Notes under the pieces: model-generated
Told to the model about the DNA's origin: nothing
Seen by the model: the letters and a program-made list of their open reading frames with translations, nothing else
The model's database searches: none
DNA from: Apoderus coryli
Lineage: Eukaryota > Arthropoda > Insecta > Coleoptera > Attelabidae
DNA: 64,000 bases
Assembly (NCBI GenBank): GCA_911728435.2
Contig: OU452206.1
Span: 15,530,297 to 15,594,296, forward strand
Direction of reading: 5' to 3'
Program-made: the position numbers and the translations under genes
Shown: positions 1-11,712 of the stretch, piece after piece
Position numbering within the stretch: position 1 is the first letter of the stretch
Layout of the letters: each line of letters starts with the position of its first letter

Positions 1-300
1 TGCCTTTGCGGACATAGCCGCAGCTGCCTTCGGAAAAAGGGATGAAGCAGAGAAAGTTATCCCAAAGTAAACAAATTCTCTCACCATTTCACTGGGGTTT
101 GACAAATACTTGAAGTTTCCACTGACAGCCCCAAAACCTCCTCTCTGAAAACACATTATTTTGGTTTTTGCGACATTGACCTCGAGTTTATTAATCTGAC
201 AATAGCTCTCAAGGTTCCTTAAGCAGCGGCTCACCCCAATTTCAGAATCAGAGAATAACCAGGTCGTCTGCATATAGCAGGATGTTAATGTTTGTATCAT
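1..300 (-). mobile_element. Non-LTR retrotransposon reverse transcriptase fragment
   Basis: Read on the minus strand, the segment encodes INILLYADDLVIL followed, after a frame change near 245, by a stretch including KLEVNVAKTKIMCF and then YFGITFS. The first is the YADD catalytic motif of a non-LTR reverse transcriptase; the second resembles the thumb region that follows it in many insect elements. The frame break and a stop just after YADD show that it is dead. The fragment runs off the left window edge, so its 3' end is not seen. The clade is not determined. Confidence 0.75.
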
Positions 301-785
301 GGTCAATGCTAACTCCCGTCGACCCATTTTCTTTAAAAAAACGTTATAATGTTATAGTCGAAAAGCGGTTCAACCAGTATACCGGGCCTGATGAAGTGAT
401 CAAGTATCTATAAGCAATGCATTTGCAGATTATTTTCCCGATGTCTTTATGCGATCCAGTTGTCATTCAGGAACCGGTGTTATAAGTATGATGCCGGAGG
501 CAAAAACCAAAATAATTTCAGCATCTAAGAAGTTGAAAAATAATTAAGAACTGATTCAGTCTTTTTTAGTTTTAGTATACGCTCATCTGCGCACCTGAAC
601 ACTTTCAGTGGACTTGGTCAAGTGGCCCGTCACGCACAGAGCCTGTGGCCTTGAAAGGAATCAACCTGTCCATTTTGGACTTTCTTTGAGAAAATACGTG
701 GGAAAATTGCCTTTTTTGCACCCTAATTGACATAGTATCTACTATTGTCTTCTATAACAGAATTCTTTTATTAGAAACGAATAAA
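301..785. other. Intergenic, nothing recognised
   Basis: No supported gene or repeat boundary was found here. The stretch separates two minus-strand retrotransposon remnants and is probably old transposon-derived sequence. Confidence 0.5.
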
Positions 786-2690
786 TATAATAATAATAAT
801 AAATGTTTTATTGTGCAAAAAAAACCAAATGACAAATCAAGAATACAAAGTTTGCTTACAAATAACAAATCAGTCACTTAGGCTAGTTTACACAAAAGGA
901 TAAAGATTTGGCTATAGCCACTCTTCCACTTATTCCAAACTTAACACGGTACAAAAGAAACACGCACTTATGAATATAATTTAAGGAAATAGTCTGCGCC
1001 TCAACTCTCTCTTGAAACTAAACAACGATAAGTTAAGAATATCTATTAAGTTATTTAAAAGTTTTGAACCATTATATGAAAAACATCCTTCAAATTTAGC
1101 AGTAGAATGTTGAGGAATTGTAAAGGAGTTGAAGCGCAAATCAAGTCCGTGGACATTATACATCCTCAAGAGCAAGTCAGCAAGGTACTGAGGTATATGG
1201 AACGTAAGAATTTTATACAACCTTCCCGATACACAGAGCGACAGTTTTATTAGGATTTAATCTCATCACATTTACACCAATCCGAAAAGTGGGACAGATC
1301 TTGGTTATAGATTATAAATAGTATTTTGAAATTCGGAAATAGAGCAATGAGAATATATTTGCGCGTCATCTGCGTAAAGATGTATTGCAGAATGAGCTAT
1401 GCTCATGGGCAAATCAAAGTAAAAATTATAAAGAGAAGCGGACCAAGGATGCTTCCTTGTGGCACACCGCTTCTCAATTCCTTGAACTGAGAGCATGTAG
1501 ATCCGATCTTGACACATTGATTTCTATGGAATAAATAGCTACAAAACCATTTTATAGAAACTTCGTCGAAGCCCAAGTAATTAAGCTTGCCCATCAAAAG
1601 CTGAAAGTTCACAAAGTCAAAGGCCTTGCTCTGATCAAGTAAGACCAAAATACTGCAATTTCCGTTATCCATAGCATCATTTGTAACTTTTAGTAAAGCG
1701 GTTGAAGTGGAATGGTGTGGACGAAACCCAGACTGCACAACAGGTAAAATGCGGAGTTGATCCAACTAATCCCGAATCTGGAGTGATACGATTCCCTCAA
1801 GCATCTTTGACATAGTAGGCAGTAGACTAATCGGTCTCAGATCAGTTAAGGATTTAGGTGCTGCGACCTTTGGAAGCGGACTGACCAAAGCAGACTTCCA
1901 AGCTGTTGGAAATTCACCCAAACAAACACAGTCGCTGAAGATATTCTTTATGACACCACAGCAATATGGAATAATCAGATTCAGCATTCTTGCATTGATA
2001 CCATCAACTCCAAAAGCATTGGACTTCATCGAATTTAGACTATTTAAAACATCAATGGTATTAATTTCTTTGAAACTGAAAGAAGAATCATTAAACAAAG
2101 TATTACTTTTGTAAAAATTTAAGCTATTGCGTCAATTTGTGTTTGTCCAGTTACACCAACAAAATAATCATTGATTTCCTCGGGCGAATTAAACTTATCA
2201 GATAGATAACCGATCGTATTCGAGGGAACCCCCCAATTTGAGAGATTCCTCCAAAGCTTCCTGGAATTATTTTTACAATTGGATAAAGAATGTTTAATAT
2301 ACGCAGACTTTTCGCGCTTAATAGCACTTTTAACATAGTTCCTCAATTCGATATATGAAAGTTTATTTGTGGATGTCTTAAGGGAAAGATACTTTTTATG
2401 CGCTTTATTTTTAAGTCCAATCATTTTACGGATTGTATATGTGATATAAGGTTGATACGGCCTACTAGTTTTTACAGTTCTTAGAGGTGCGTGGATATCA
2501 AAGAGTGATAAAATATTATTATTTAACAATTCAACTCTTACATTGATGTCATCTGAGCCTTTTGGAATGTTTTTAACGACCTGGAACATGTTGTCGTAAT
2601 TTATGCCTATTTTAATTTTGATAGAATTGACCACTTTAGCAAAAATCGGTTTTATAGCACTAGCAGTTTTTCTCGTTGAATATTATCTTA
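786..2690 (-). mobile_element. 5'-truncated Jockey/CR1-like non-LTR retrotransposon
   Basis: Read from 2690 down to 786, the pieces appear in the order expected for ORF2 of a Jockey/CR1-like element. First comes the linker between endonuclease and reverse transcriptase (2634-2119). Next is an RT segment with GVDGINARMLN and LRPISLLPTMSKMLE (2098-1766). It is followed by SGFRPHHSTSTALL, LLDQSKAFDFVNF and SGVPQGSILGPLLF (1765-1403), then a displaced LYADDAQIYS (about 1400-1340), and a C-terminal tail (1220-981). The 3' end has an (ATT)n tract at about 786-803. Frameshifts between pieces and the missing endonuclease domain make it a dead, 5'-truncated copy. The exact clade is uncertain. Confidence 0.85.
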
Positions 2691-3385
2691 TTGAATAATT
2701 TTTATCTGCACTACCTGGGAGTGGGGTTCCATAAAGTCCAAACTTGGGTCTTCTTATTTTTATTATTTATAAATGACCGCGCAAGAAATGTACTGGGTCT
2801 CAAATCTCCGAAGTAGCCTCAGTGGTCCTCTACCATGTTGCGATGTCGACTTAAATTGGGATCTCCCTCGTATATGAATTCTAATAATATGTTCCAATAG
2901 GTTTTTATCATGTACTTCTGTATGACTACGTAGTTATACCTAATAAAATTGAACAACTTTGAATAAACAGGAATTACGGATCTACGTTTTAACATTGCAC
3001 TTGTAATATATAGCATATTATACGATATGAGAATAATGATAATTATGCTTAGCAGCATGACAAACATCCTATAATTATTACAAATAAAATAGAAATACAG
3101 TTTATTATAATGTTGCGTTTATTTCACGCAGTCTGGCAGTCAAACTCTTTAAGGTGTGACTTTTAATTGCCACTGATTAATATCGTGTTTAGCCTGTGGT
3201 TAGGTTTTGCTTTATAGCTGCAGGGACAATGATTTGTTTTAAAATTACTCGTACTTACATACAAAAAACAACATTCGTAATAATTATTAGAGAAGGGCAT
3301 TTATGCAAGTGTATTTTGCATTTTAGTGTTTTTCTGCATATTTTTGTAAAAAGCTGCATATTATTAAAACCAAAGCAATAAACCA
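2691..3385. other. Intergenic; one unsupported minus-strand ORF
   Basis: The only open stretch of note is a minus-strand frame at 2819-3067. It encodes 82 residues with a strongly hydrophobic start (LLSIIIIILISYNMLY), as chance AT-rich translation often gives. No family was recognised and no splice signals were found, so it is not called a gene. Confidence 0.4.
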
Positions 3386-3388
3386 AAA

Positions 3389-3480
3389 GGACCATAATCG
3401 CATTTCCATTTTCGTCTTCAAAAAAATATGGTCCGATGATTCCTCTGGACCACAAACCACATCAAACCGTAACTTCTTCG
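3389..3480 (-). pseudogene. Tc1/mariner-type transposase fragment (central strand only)
   Basis: Minus-strand translation gives WSRGIIGPYFFEDENGNAIMV, the central beta-strand region of an insect IS630/Tc1/mariner transposase. About 90 bp are nearly identical to 6494-6585, the same part of the longer broken transposase on the other side of the satellite. Nothing else of the transposase remains here. The fragment ends where sequence leading into the 174-bp satellite begins. Confidence 0.75.
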
Positions 3481-3528
3481 CGAGCCCCTGGTAGCTCGCG
3501 AAGAGATTTCGGTTACGTAGATCCCAAC

Positions 3529-5420
3529 ATATCTATCTACATGCCAAGCGACATGCGGAGGATTCCTCATTAAGGATAGTTTCTTAGGTCTTGATTAGGT
3601 CCTGTATGATAGCGTCCTATACCAAACCAAGGCCCCAAAAAATTGAAATCTGTTTTCCTAATAATGGGGTCATGAAATTTATGCAGGACAATGATATTAT
3701 GAAGGGCTATCTACATGCCAAACGACATGCGGAGGATTCTTCATTAAGGATAGTTTCTTAGGTCTTGATTAGGTTCTGTATGATAGCGTCCTATACCAAA
3801 CCCAGGCCCTAAAAAGAAGAAATTTGGTTTCCTAATAATGGGGTCGTGAAATTTACACAGGACAATGATATTATGAAGGGCTATTTGCATGCCAAACGAC
3901 ATTCATCGGAACGGTCATTAAGGATAGTTTCTTAGGTCTTGATTAGGTCCTGTATGATAGCGTCCTATACCAAACCAAGGCCCCAAAAAATTGAAATCTG
4001 TTTTCCTAATAATGGGGTCGTGAAATTTACGCAGGACAATGATATTATGAAGGGCTACTTGCATGCCAAACGACATTCTTCGGAACGGTCATTAGGGATA
4101 GTTTCTTAGGTCTTGATTAGGTCCTGTATGATAGCGTCCTATACCAAACCAAGGCCCCAAAAAATTGAAATCTGTTTTCCTAATAATGGGGTCGTGAAAT
4201 TTACGCAGGACAATGATATTATGAAGGGCTACTTGCATGCCAAACGACATTCTTCGGAACGGTCATTAGGGATAGTTTCTTAGGTCTTGATTAGGTTCTG
4301 TATGATAGCGTCCTATACCAAACCAAGGCCCCAAAAAATTGAAATCTGTTTTCCTAATAATGGGGTCGTGAAATTTATGCAGGACAATGATATTATGAAG
4401 GGCTATCTACATGCCAAACGACATGCGGAGGATTCTTCATTAAGGATAGTTTCTTAGGTCTTGATTAGGTTCTGTATGATAGCGTCCTATACCAAACCCA
4501 GGCCCTAAAAAGAAGAAATTTGGTTTCCTAATAATGGGGTCGTGAAATTTACACAGGACAATGATATTATGAAGGGCTATTTGCATGCCAAACGACATTC
4601 ATCGGAACGGTCATTAAGGATAGTTTCTTAGGTCTTGATTAGGTCCTGTATGATAGCGTCCTATACCAAACCAAGGCCCCAAAAAATTGAAATCTGTTTT
4701 CCTAATAATGGGGTCGTGAAATTTACGCAGGACAATGATATTATGAAGGGCTACTTGCATGCCAAACGACATTCTTCGGAACGGTCATTAGGGATAGTTT
4801 CTTAGGTCTTGATTAGGTTCTGTATGATAGCGTCCTATACCAAACCAAGGCCCCAAAAAATTGAAATCTGTTTTCCTAATAATGGGGTCGTGAAATTTAC
4901 GCAGGACAATGATATTATGAAGGGCTATTTGCATGCCAAACGACATTCTTCGGAACGGTCATTAAAGATAGTTTCTTAGGTCTTGATTAGGTCCTGTATG
5001 ATAGCGTCCTATACCAAACCCAGGCCCTAAAAAGAAGAAATTTGGTTTCCTAATAATGGGGTCGTGAAATTTACACAGGACAATGATATTATGAAGGGCT
5101 ATTTGCATGCCAAACGACATTCATCGGAACGGTCATTAAGGATAGTTTCTTAGGTCTTGATTAGGTCCTGTATGATAGCGTCCTATACCAAACCAAGGCC
5201 CCAAAAAATTGAAATCTGTTTTCCTAGTAATGGGGTCGTGAAATTTACGCAGGACAATGATATTATGAAGGGCTATTTGCATGCCAAACGACATTCTTCA
5301 GAACGGTCATTAAGGATAGTTTCTTACGTCTTGATTAGGTCCTGTATGATAGCGTCCTATACCAAACCAAGGCCCCAAAAAATTGAAATCTGTTTTCCTA
5401 ATAATGGGGTCGTGAAATTT
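3529..5420. repeat. Satellite array, 174-bp unit, about 10.9 copies
   Basis: The marker TAGTTTCTTAGGTCTTGATT (one variant base in the last copy) begins at 3577, 3751, 3925, 4099, 4273, 4447, 4621, 4795, 4969, 5143 and 5317. Every step is exactly 174 bp with no net indel. Variant units recur in order. A unit ending ACATGCGGAGGATT is followed by one with CCCAGGCCCTAAAAAG, then by two with CAAGGCCCC. Units 1-4 match units 5-8, a 4-unit (696-bp) higher-order repeat; units 9-11 are a shorter run. Open frames across it are by-products of the repeat. Confidence 0.97.
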
Positions 5421-5464
5421 CAGACTCTTGTCTCTTACTTTTGTTGACGGATGCAGCACCTTAC

Positions 5465-5492
5465 ATGGCAGTTAACAGGAGTTAACTGCCAT
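5465..5492. repeat. 28-bp perfect inverted repeat at satellite edge
   Basis: ATGGCAGTTAAC, a 4-base spacer AGGA, then GTTAACTGCCAT. It lies 45 bp beyond the last satellite unit. The arm GTTAACTGCCATCTA recurs at about 31660 inside a retrotransposon 3' end, so it may be an element-derived hairpin. Confidence 0.7.
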
Positions 5493-6314
5493 CTATCTAT
5501 CAGTGATGCCATTAAAGTTACTGCGCGGGAAATTCAAAAAGTCACGGACTGATCAAACCACTCTCGTATAAAGGGGTTTACACACATTTTACTCACCCTA
5601 TTATATAATAGATAGTTCAAATCAAAATTTAATTTTCATATTATTTTGATAGATAGATGTTTTATTATTGCCATGCTCATTTAAATAAATATGACAGAAT
5701 ATCTGTGTAGGTATGGAATAAATATTTGGTAGATATAATATTATGGATGTTATTATTGTAAAAATCATAATACGTATCCCTATTATAGACTTCATATTAT
5801 ATAAAGTAATATTTTATTTGCTCTGCCACAACTACCTATATAGTAGCAGTAATAGAGACTACGATCACAAACATGATTTAACAAATAAATTGATTTCGAT
5901 CGTGTGCTGCAGGTAGTGATGAAATGGCTTCACATCCATGAGCGTCCCATGTAGATTTTATTTTATTTCAAAATATAGATTTGCTGCTACATTTTCATAT
6001 AATACGATTTTATTAAAGCCTTGTTTTTTTTTTCACAATAAGCCCATGAGGCTGCAGTGAAACCGTGGGCTTTTGTCGAACGGACTCTTTCAAAAAAAAC
6101 CCTTGTTTTCATCCCTCAATGGCTCCACTCAACACAAAAAAAACTGCGCCATTACGGATGAAATGGACGAAATGTTTATTACGAACATGTTAAGGGACTT
6201 CAACAAATTTGATAGATTCAAATTGATTGGCGTCATATAAGCTTCCTACTTCTATCAACAACGCTGACAAATTTCAAAGAAATCGGTAGGAGATATTTGA
6301 CTTAATTAAAAAAA
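5493..6314. other. Intergenic, no gene recognised
   Basis: AT-rich sequence without coding signal. A short hairpin is visible near 6040-6072, with AAGCCCA pairing with TGGGCTT. Confidence 0.45.
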
Positions 6315-7048
6315 CCCGTTATCTCTCTACGATAAATAATGCGATTTTCGAACTTTTCTTTCAAAAGATCCATTGTTTCTCTTGCTGTGTGATAAGTGGC
6401 ACCATCCTGTTGAGACTACATATTCTCTACGTCTAAATCATCAATTTTCCGCCACTAAAAGCTTGGGATCATCTCCCTGTAGAGATTTCCATTGACCATA
6501 ATCGCATTTCCATTTTCGTTTTCAAAAAAATATGGCCCGATGATTCCTCTGGACCACAAACCACGCCAAACCGTAACTTTTTGTGAATGTAATGGTTGCT
6601 CTAAGATAACTCTTGGATTCTTTTCTCTTTTGGTTAGCCCAAGAAACGAATTGCCGACGTAAGGCGTGATCAGCTGGTTTTAATTCTTGGGGTCAGCTGG
6701 ATCTTATAAGCCTTTAAATGGAGATCACGAAGCAAAATGTTGAATAATGTGGATCGTTTGATGTGTTTGCTACGAACGATGACGAATGGATGTTTTTGGA
6801 TCTTTTTCAACACTTCTGCTCACAGCAGGATCGGGTGAATGATCACTACATCGATAAATTCTGCTTCTGTTATCATGAACAGATCCAGTTTCTTCAAATT
6901 TCTCAACCATCAGCTTGCTGGCACGATTTGTTGGAGCAATTTCTCTACCGAATGGTCTAAATTTCCTAATTACACCTTGCAAACTTATGCCATTTTCAAA
7001 AAATATTTTAATAACAAAAACACGTTGTTCCTTCGTGTAATATTCCAT
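6315..7048 (-). pseudogene. Broken Tc1/mariner-type transposase
   Basis: Starting at 7048 on the minus strand, MEYYTKEQRVFVIKIFFENG and the following 70 residues form the N-terminal helix-turn-helix of an insect IS630/Tc1/mariner transposase, ending TSIRHRS. After a gap, the central part resumes with QKVTVW and SRGIIGPYFFENENGNAIMV (about 6585-6500). The second catalytic region reads QQDGATYHTARETMDLL (about 6420-6370). The first catalytic Asp region is degraded and the C-terminal DLxPxD/E region is missing. Stops and frame changes interrupt it. No flanking inverted repeats were recognised. The central segment is duplicated at 3389-3480. Confidence 0.85.
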
Positions 7049-7178
7049 ATTAACTAACCGGAATGTATTTAGAATCTAATAATACAAATTTCGAATAAAA
7101 ATTACAAGCAGAAAATAAATTACAGCAAAATTGAAATGTAAAAGTATCCTCAATGATGTCTGTAAATTATATTTTTAG

Positions 7179-10100
7179 ATATTTATTGTACCACATTCGC
7201 ACAACGATCCTGGATGGTTAAAAACGTTTGAAAACTACTTCCACTATTCGTCCAAACAAATCATGAATAATATGGTTGCCAAATTGGAAGAATACAAAAA
7301 TCTGACATTCATTTGGTCGGAGATATGTTTCTTAAATGCGTGGTGGGAAGAAGCACATCCAAGTAAGCAGAAAGCATTGAAGAAACTGGTGGACTCTGGT
7401 AGATTAGAAATCACTACTGGTGGTTGGGTCATGACTGACGAAGCCAATGTGCATTTGTATGCCATGGTGGATCAACTAATAGAAGGTAGGTTTACTGTTG
7501 TTACAGTAACAATTTTGAATTAGCGGATATTATTTACATTCAGAAAGAAGGATGAAAACTCATATTCATATTTTCGGCGCCCTTTATATTTATTCTTTGT
7601 TATGGGAAACCTTGTTAACTCCCTAACTACTAGCTTCTGTATATAATAATAAAAGTCCGACATTTAATTTACATGAAGGCGTTTCGATGTTCAAAAGTGA
7701 GACCACACTGTATTTAAAACATGTCATTCTTCGAACAAGAAAACATGGTCCATCTGTTTCTAAAAGTTGAACAAAGAAAAGAGAGAAAAATTATATATTT
7801 TTGTTATTCATGTACCTACTTGTAGACGTATTTATTGCTTTTGGTAAAACCCACATCAATAAACGATAAGATAGATAGAAAAGAGACCCTTAAATTGTAT
7901 GACTAAAAGGACAGTTTAGGAACATTTGTTAACAATCTATTTAAAATAATATTCAAAAAAATATTAAATTTCCCAAACTAATAGAAAATATCTATAAAAT
8001 CACCCAACTAGTATACATAATACCAGTGGCGTGGTGTCTTATTACATTACAATAAGTTAGTACTCATTGGCAGGTATCTCTAGCCCATTTTCTAAAGGGA
8101 GTGTAGTTTATCTTCTATAGTCGAGCTAATATACTCACCGTTAAGTTGGTGAAGAAAGGTCCTAACCGTATAATCATAAGTTGTGGTATGAGGCCGATAC
8201 TTACATCAACTATGGATTCGTCAACAAATTCCAATATTATAACGTCGATTTTGCGATGTTAGGGCGCCTAAGAATCCTCGGCATTTTAGCAAAATGCCTA
8301 TTCAATATCTTCAAATGATAGTTAAAAATAATTCTTTTTTAAAAATTATGTACGATCGATTTTGATGAAAACCCTGGTCGTACGCTTCTGCACATCTTCC
8401 TACCGTCATACATGAGTTTCCTGCTTTTTTGATCTTAGCTGTTTTTTCAACGCGCAATTGTCTGCTGATCTGGTGTGTCATTGCCAAAGACAATCTGTCA
8501 AGTCTCATTCGCATTCATATAATTATATTTCTTTGTTTTTGCTTGAGCCTTCTTCAATATTTCGCTTCAGTTTTTCTTGGGATGAGGTTCATAATCAAAA
8601 ACACAGACAGATTAAATAAGCAATTGTTCTTTAAGGTAGTTTTTTTAACCACAACGTTTCGGCACGTAAAACTATTGCCTTCTTCCCCGTCCAAATTTAA
8701 ATATTTTTATCAGACGTGATTCGTTAAACCTGAAGAAACAAACATTTTTACGTTGCCGAAACGTTGTTGGAAAACTGTTAAATGACAATCAGTTATTTAA
8801 TCTCTGAAAATTTGAAACCAAATATTGGGTTACCTAAAGGTATTTTGCACAATTTCAGGTCATCAATGGCTGTGGACCAACCTCGGCATAAAACCAAAGT
8901 CTGGTTGGTCAGTGGATCCATTCGGACATGGCAGTACCGTACCATACCTCTTGGGTACATCAGGCCTGAAAGGTACCGTTATCCAGCGAATCCACTACGC
9001 ATGGAAACAATGGTTAGCACTAAAACAGTATGGCGACTTCCGATGGGTACCTAGTTGGTCGCCAGCAGACCCTACCGGTACAATTCTCACGCATAATCAA
9101 CCATTCGACATTTATTCGATAAAACACAGTTGTGGCCCCCATCCTTACGTCTGTTTAAATTTCGATTTCAGAAAAGTCCAAGGCGAATATACTGAGTATT
9201 CAGTGAAAGCTCAAGCTATAACTGAGAAAAATGTTAAGGAGAAAGCGGAATTACTTTTGGAACAGTACGCTAGGACTGGCTCATTATTTCCTCATAACGT
9301 TGTGTTAACACCTTTAGGAGATGATTTTAGGTATAATGTTAAGGAAGAGTGGGATCAGCAATATACTAATTACATTAAACTAATCGATTACATTAACGAG
9401 CATCAGGAACTCTACAAAGCGAAGATTCAGTTCGGTACGCCTGCAATGTACTTTGAGGAAATTATGCAGCGATATGACCAATTTCCTTCCTTACGTGGCG
9501 ATTTCTTTGTCTACTCCGACATATTCGCTGAAGGTCGTCCAGCATATTGGTCTGGCTATTTCACTACAAGGCCTTTTGTTAAAATCCTTGATCGACAATT
9601 AGAACACAGCCTTCGCTCAACTGAAATTTTGTATACTGTTGCGCTGAACTTTGTTAAACAACAGAAAATTTTACCGTATCTAAAAATACTTGAACGCGAC
9701 TATGAGAGGTTGGTTCAAGCTAGGAGGAATTTAGGATTGTTCCAACACCATGACGCGATTACGGGTACGAGTAAATCGTTCGTAATGCGAGATTACGGGA
9801 TAAAGTTATTCGAATCCCTGCGAGATTCGCAGAATATCCAACAAAACGCTTTGCAGAGTTTAGTGTTTCCCACAGTTCCTATAAAGAACGGTCAATATTT
9901 GCTTCTAAGTGATATAGAACGGGAATCATTTGAGAAACTGCCACATAAAACAATTATTCAGTTAGGAACTAATCAGAATAAGAAACTTTTACTCTTTAAC
10001 TCACTTGCACAGCCTCAAGAATATGTTGTAACACTTACAGTGAATACTAGTAACGTTAAAGTAACCGATAGTAACGGAAACGATGTTAAGTATCAGGTAA

Positions 10101-11626
10101 ATCCCGTTTTGGAATCGTCAGATTCCAGTAACGTGAAGTTCTGGGTTGAACCAGCAGAATTTGAGGTGATTTTCATCGTTAAACTTGAAGAATTATCAGT
10201 AACACTTTATCACTTGGAGCATACCAAGGATAACAAGGATAAATTTGCGACAATTTATTGCAAATCGTGTAAGAACAAAGTTAAGGTAACCGCTAATGGT
10301 AAAATTGAAGCGGATTTTACAATTAAAGACATACCTCAAGGTGATATTCAGTTGGAGAATCATAAATTGAAGATATTGTTTAGTGGTTCAAGCGGTTTTA
10401 TGAAATCGGTGACGCGTAAGCATAAACCGAAAGTGATGCAGTGTAAGATCCAGTTTGCAGCGTATCGAAGTGCGCAGTTCCATTCAGGAGCGTATTTGTT
10501 TATGCCTGATCCTAATGAGAGAGATTATGAAAAGGATGTTTTGTCGCTGTATCAGGATCAGATATCAATTATAATAACCACTGGACCTATTTCTACGGAA
10601 TTGTTAGTTATTTACGAACCATTTCTAATACATAAGGTGACGATATACCTGGTTGAAGGTGCGTTGGCTGATGGTATTTATATCGAAAATATCGTTGATT
10701 TTGAGAATCCACCGAAGAACCGAGAAACGGAGTTGTTTATGCGGATCATTTCTGACATACAAAACGGGGAACCACCAGAGTTCTACTCCGATTTGAACGG
10801 ATTTAATATGCAGAAACGCATTAAAGTTGAACGAATCGGTGTGGAAGGAAATTATTTCCCCATTACGTCGATGGCGTACATTCAGGACGATAATATTCGA
10901 TTGACATTATTGACGAATCACGCGCAAGGTGCATCGAGTTGGCAACCAGGTTATCTTGAAGTCATGTTGGATCGACGAACTTTGTACGATGATTCACGAG
11001 GTATGGGTGAAGGTTTAGTCGATAATAGGCGAACTACGAGTCAGTACTGGTTGTTGATTGAAGATATATCAATTGTTAAGGAAAATCTCCCACAGCAACA
11101 GAAACGGTTCAACAATCTCGATGATACCTTTGACAAAGGTGACGTGATACGTTCTTTTAACGTTCCAACCGCTCCTTTGGAATCTGTTGCGCAAGAATAT
11201 TATTCACGTCCGTCGCTGTTCGCGAATCACCTGTCGAATATGTTGAATTATCCAGTATCGGTGTTTATTGTTGATTCAGAATATCAGGCAAATGTTAATA
11301 AATCGTTTAAATTGATTTCCAAACAATTTCCATGTGATTTGCATTTATTAACATTGCGCACGCAGCCTGACGCAGTTTACGGGCAATTTCCGTCGTCTAG
11401 CGCTTTGATGGTTCTTCACAGACAGGGTTATGAGTGTGCGATTAATTCCAACTATAGTTGTAATACAGTGAAATTTGACAGTGGGACGAATTTTAGTTTT
11501 GTTGGCACCAAGGAAATTGAATTGAAATCATTAACGGGATTGGATAGTATACATTATATTAATGATTTAGCTGAATTGTATGTGGAATCGATGACTTTAA
11601 AAACGTTGAATATTACGTTTGGATAG
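7179..11626 (+). CDS. Golgi alpha-mannosidase II (GH38), exons 7179-7485 and 8859-11626; 5' part outside window
   Basis: A glycoside hydrolase family 38 enzyme of the alpha-mannosidase II/IIx type. These are zinc-dependent Golgi enzymes that trim two mannoses from GlcNAcMan5GlcNAc2 during N-glycan maturation. The first exon opens after TTTTTAG with IFIVPHSHNDPGW and ends at 7485 before GTAGG. The second follows TTTCAG at 8858. Joining them restores LIEGHQWLW in frame across a phase-1 intron. The two exons encode 1,024 residues ending at TAG 11624-11626. In this numbering the likely zinc ligands are His8, Asp10, Asp122 (also the nucleophile, VDPFGH) and His399/400 (FQHHDAITGT); the likely acid/base is Asp317 (GDFF). 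The cytoplasmic tail, membrane anchor and stem, present in the family, are missing and presumably lie upstream. Both exons are open and all catalytic residues are kept, so the gene looks functional. The ATG at 8825 is intronic. Confidence 0.95.
8640..8785. repeat. Inverted repeat inside the mannosidase intron
   Basis: The left arm contains ACAACGTTTCGGCACGTAAAA (about 8652-8672). The right arm contains TTTTTACGTTGCCGAAACGTTGT (about 8748-8770), and the two are reverse complements with few differences. The CGAAACGTTG core is the same as in the hammerhead-like motif at 17737-17774, so this may be a decayed member of that dispersed family. Confidence 0.6.
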
Positions 11627-11712
11627 TAGCGTGCTTAGATGCATCTAGTAGCGGAAATTTTAGTTACTAAAGTTATTTATTTCGATGTATGTTGGTACAT
11701 CGGACTAAAATA

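Noticed and set aside
3529..5420. CRISPR-like repeat array
   Set aside because: The units are 174 bp with no unique spacers, and the context is eukaryotic. It is satellite DNA.
5157..5447. 96-codon open frame inside the 174-bp satellite
   Set aside because: It simply reads through repeat units. 174 is divisible by three, so any stop-free frame repeats; the protein has internal repeats and no family.
8311..8719. Open frames on both strands within the mannosidase intron
   Set aside because: They overlap each other, lack motifs and sit between well-defined splice sites.
8825..8858. ATG at 8825 as the start of a 933-residue mannosidase
   Set aside because: It lies upstream of the TTTCAG acceptor. 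The residues before GHQW have no family likeness, and the upstream exon joins exactly at 8859.
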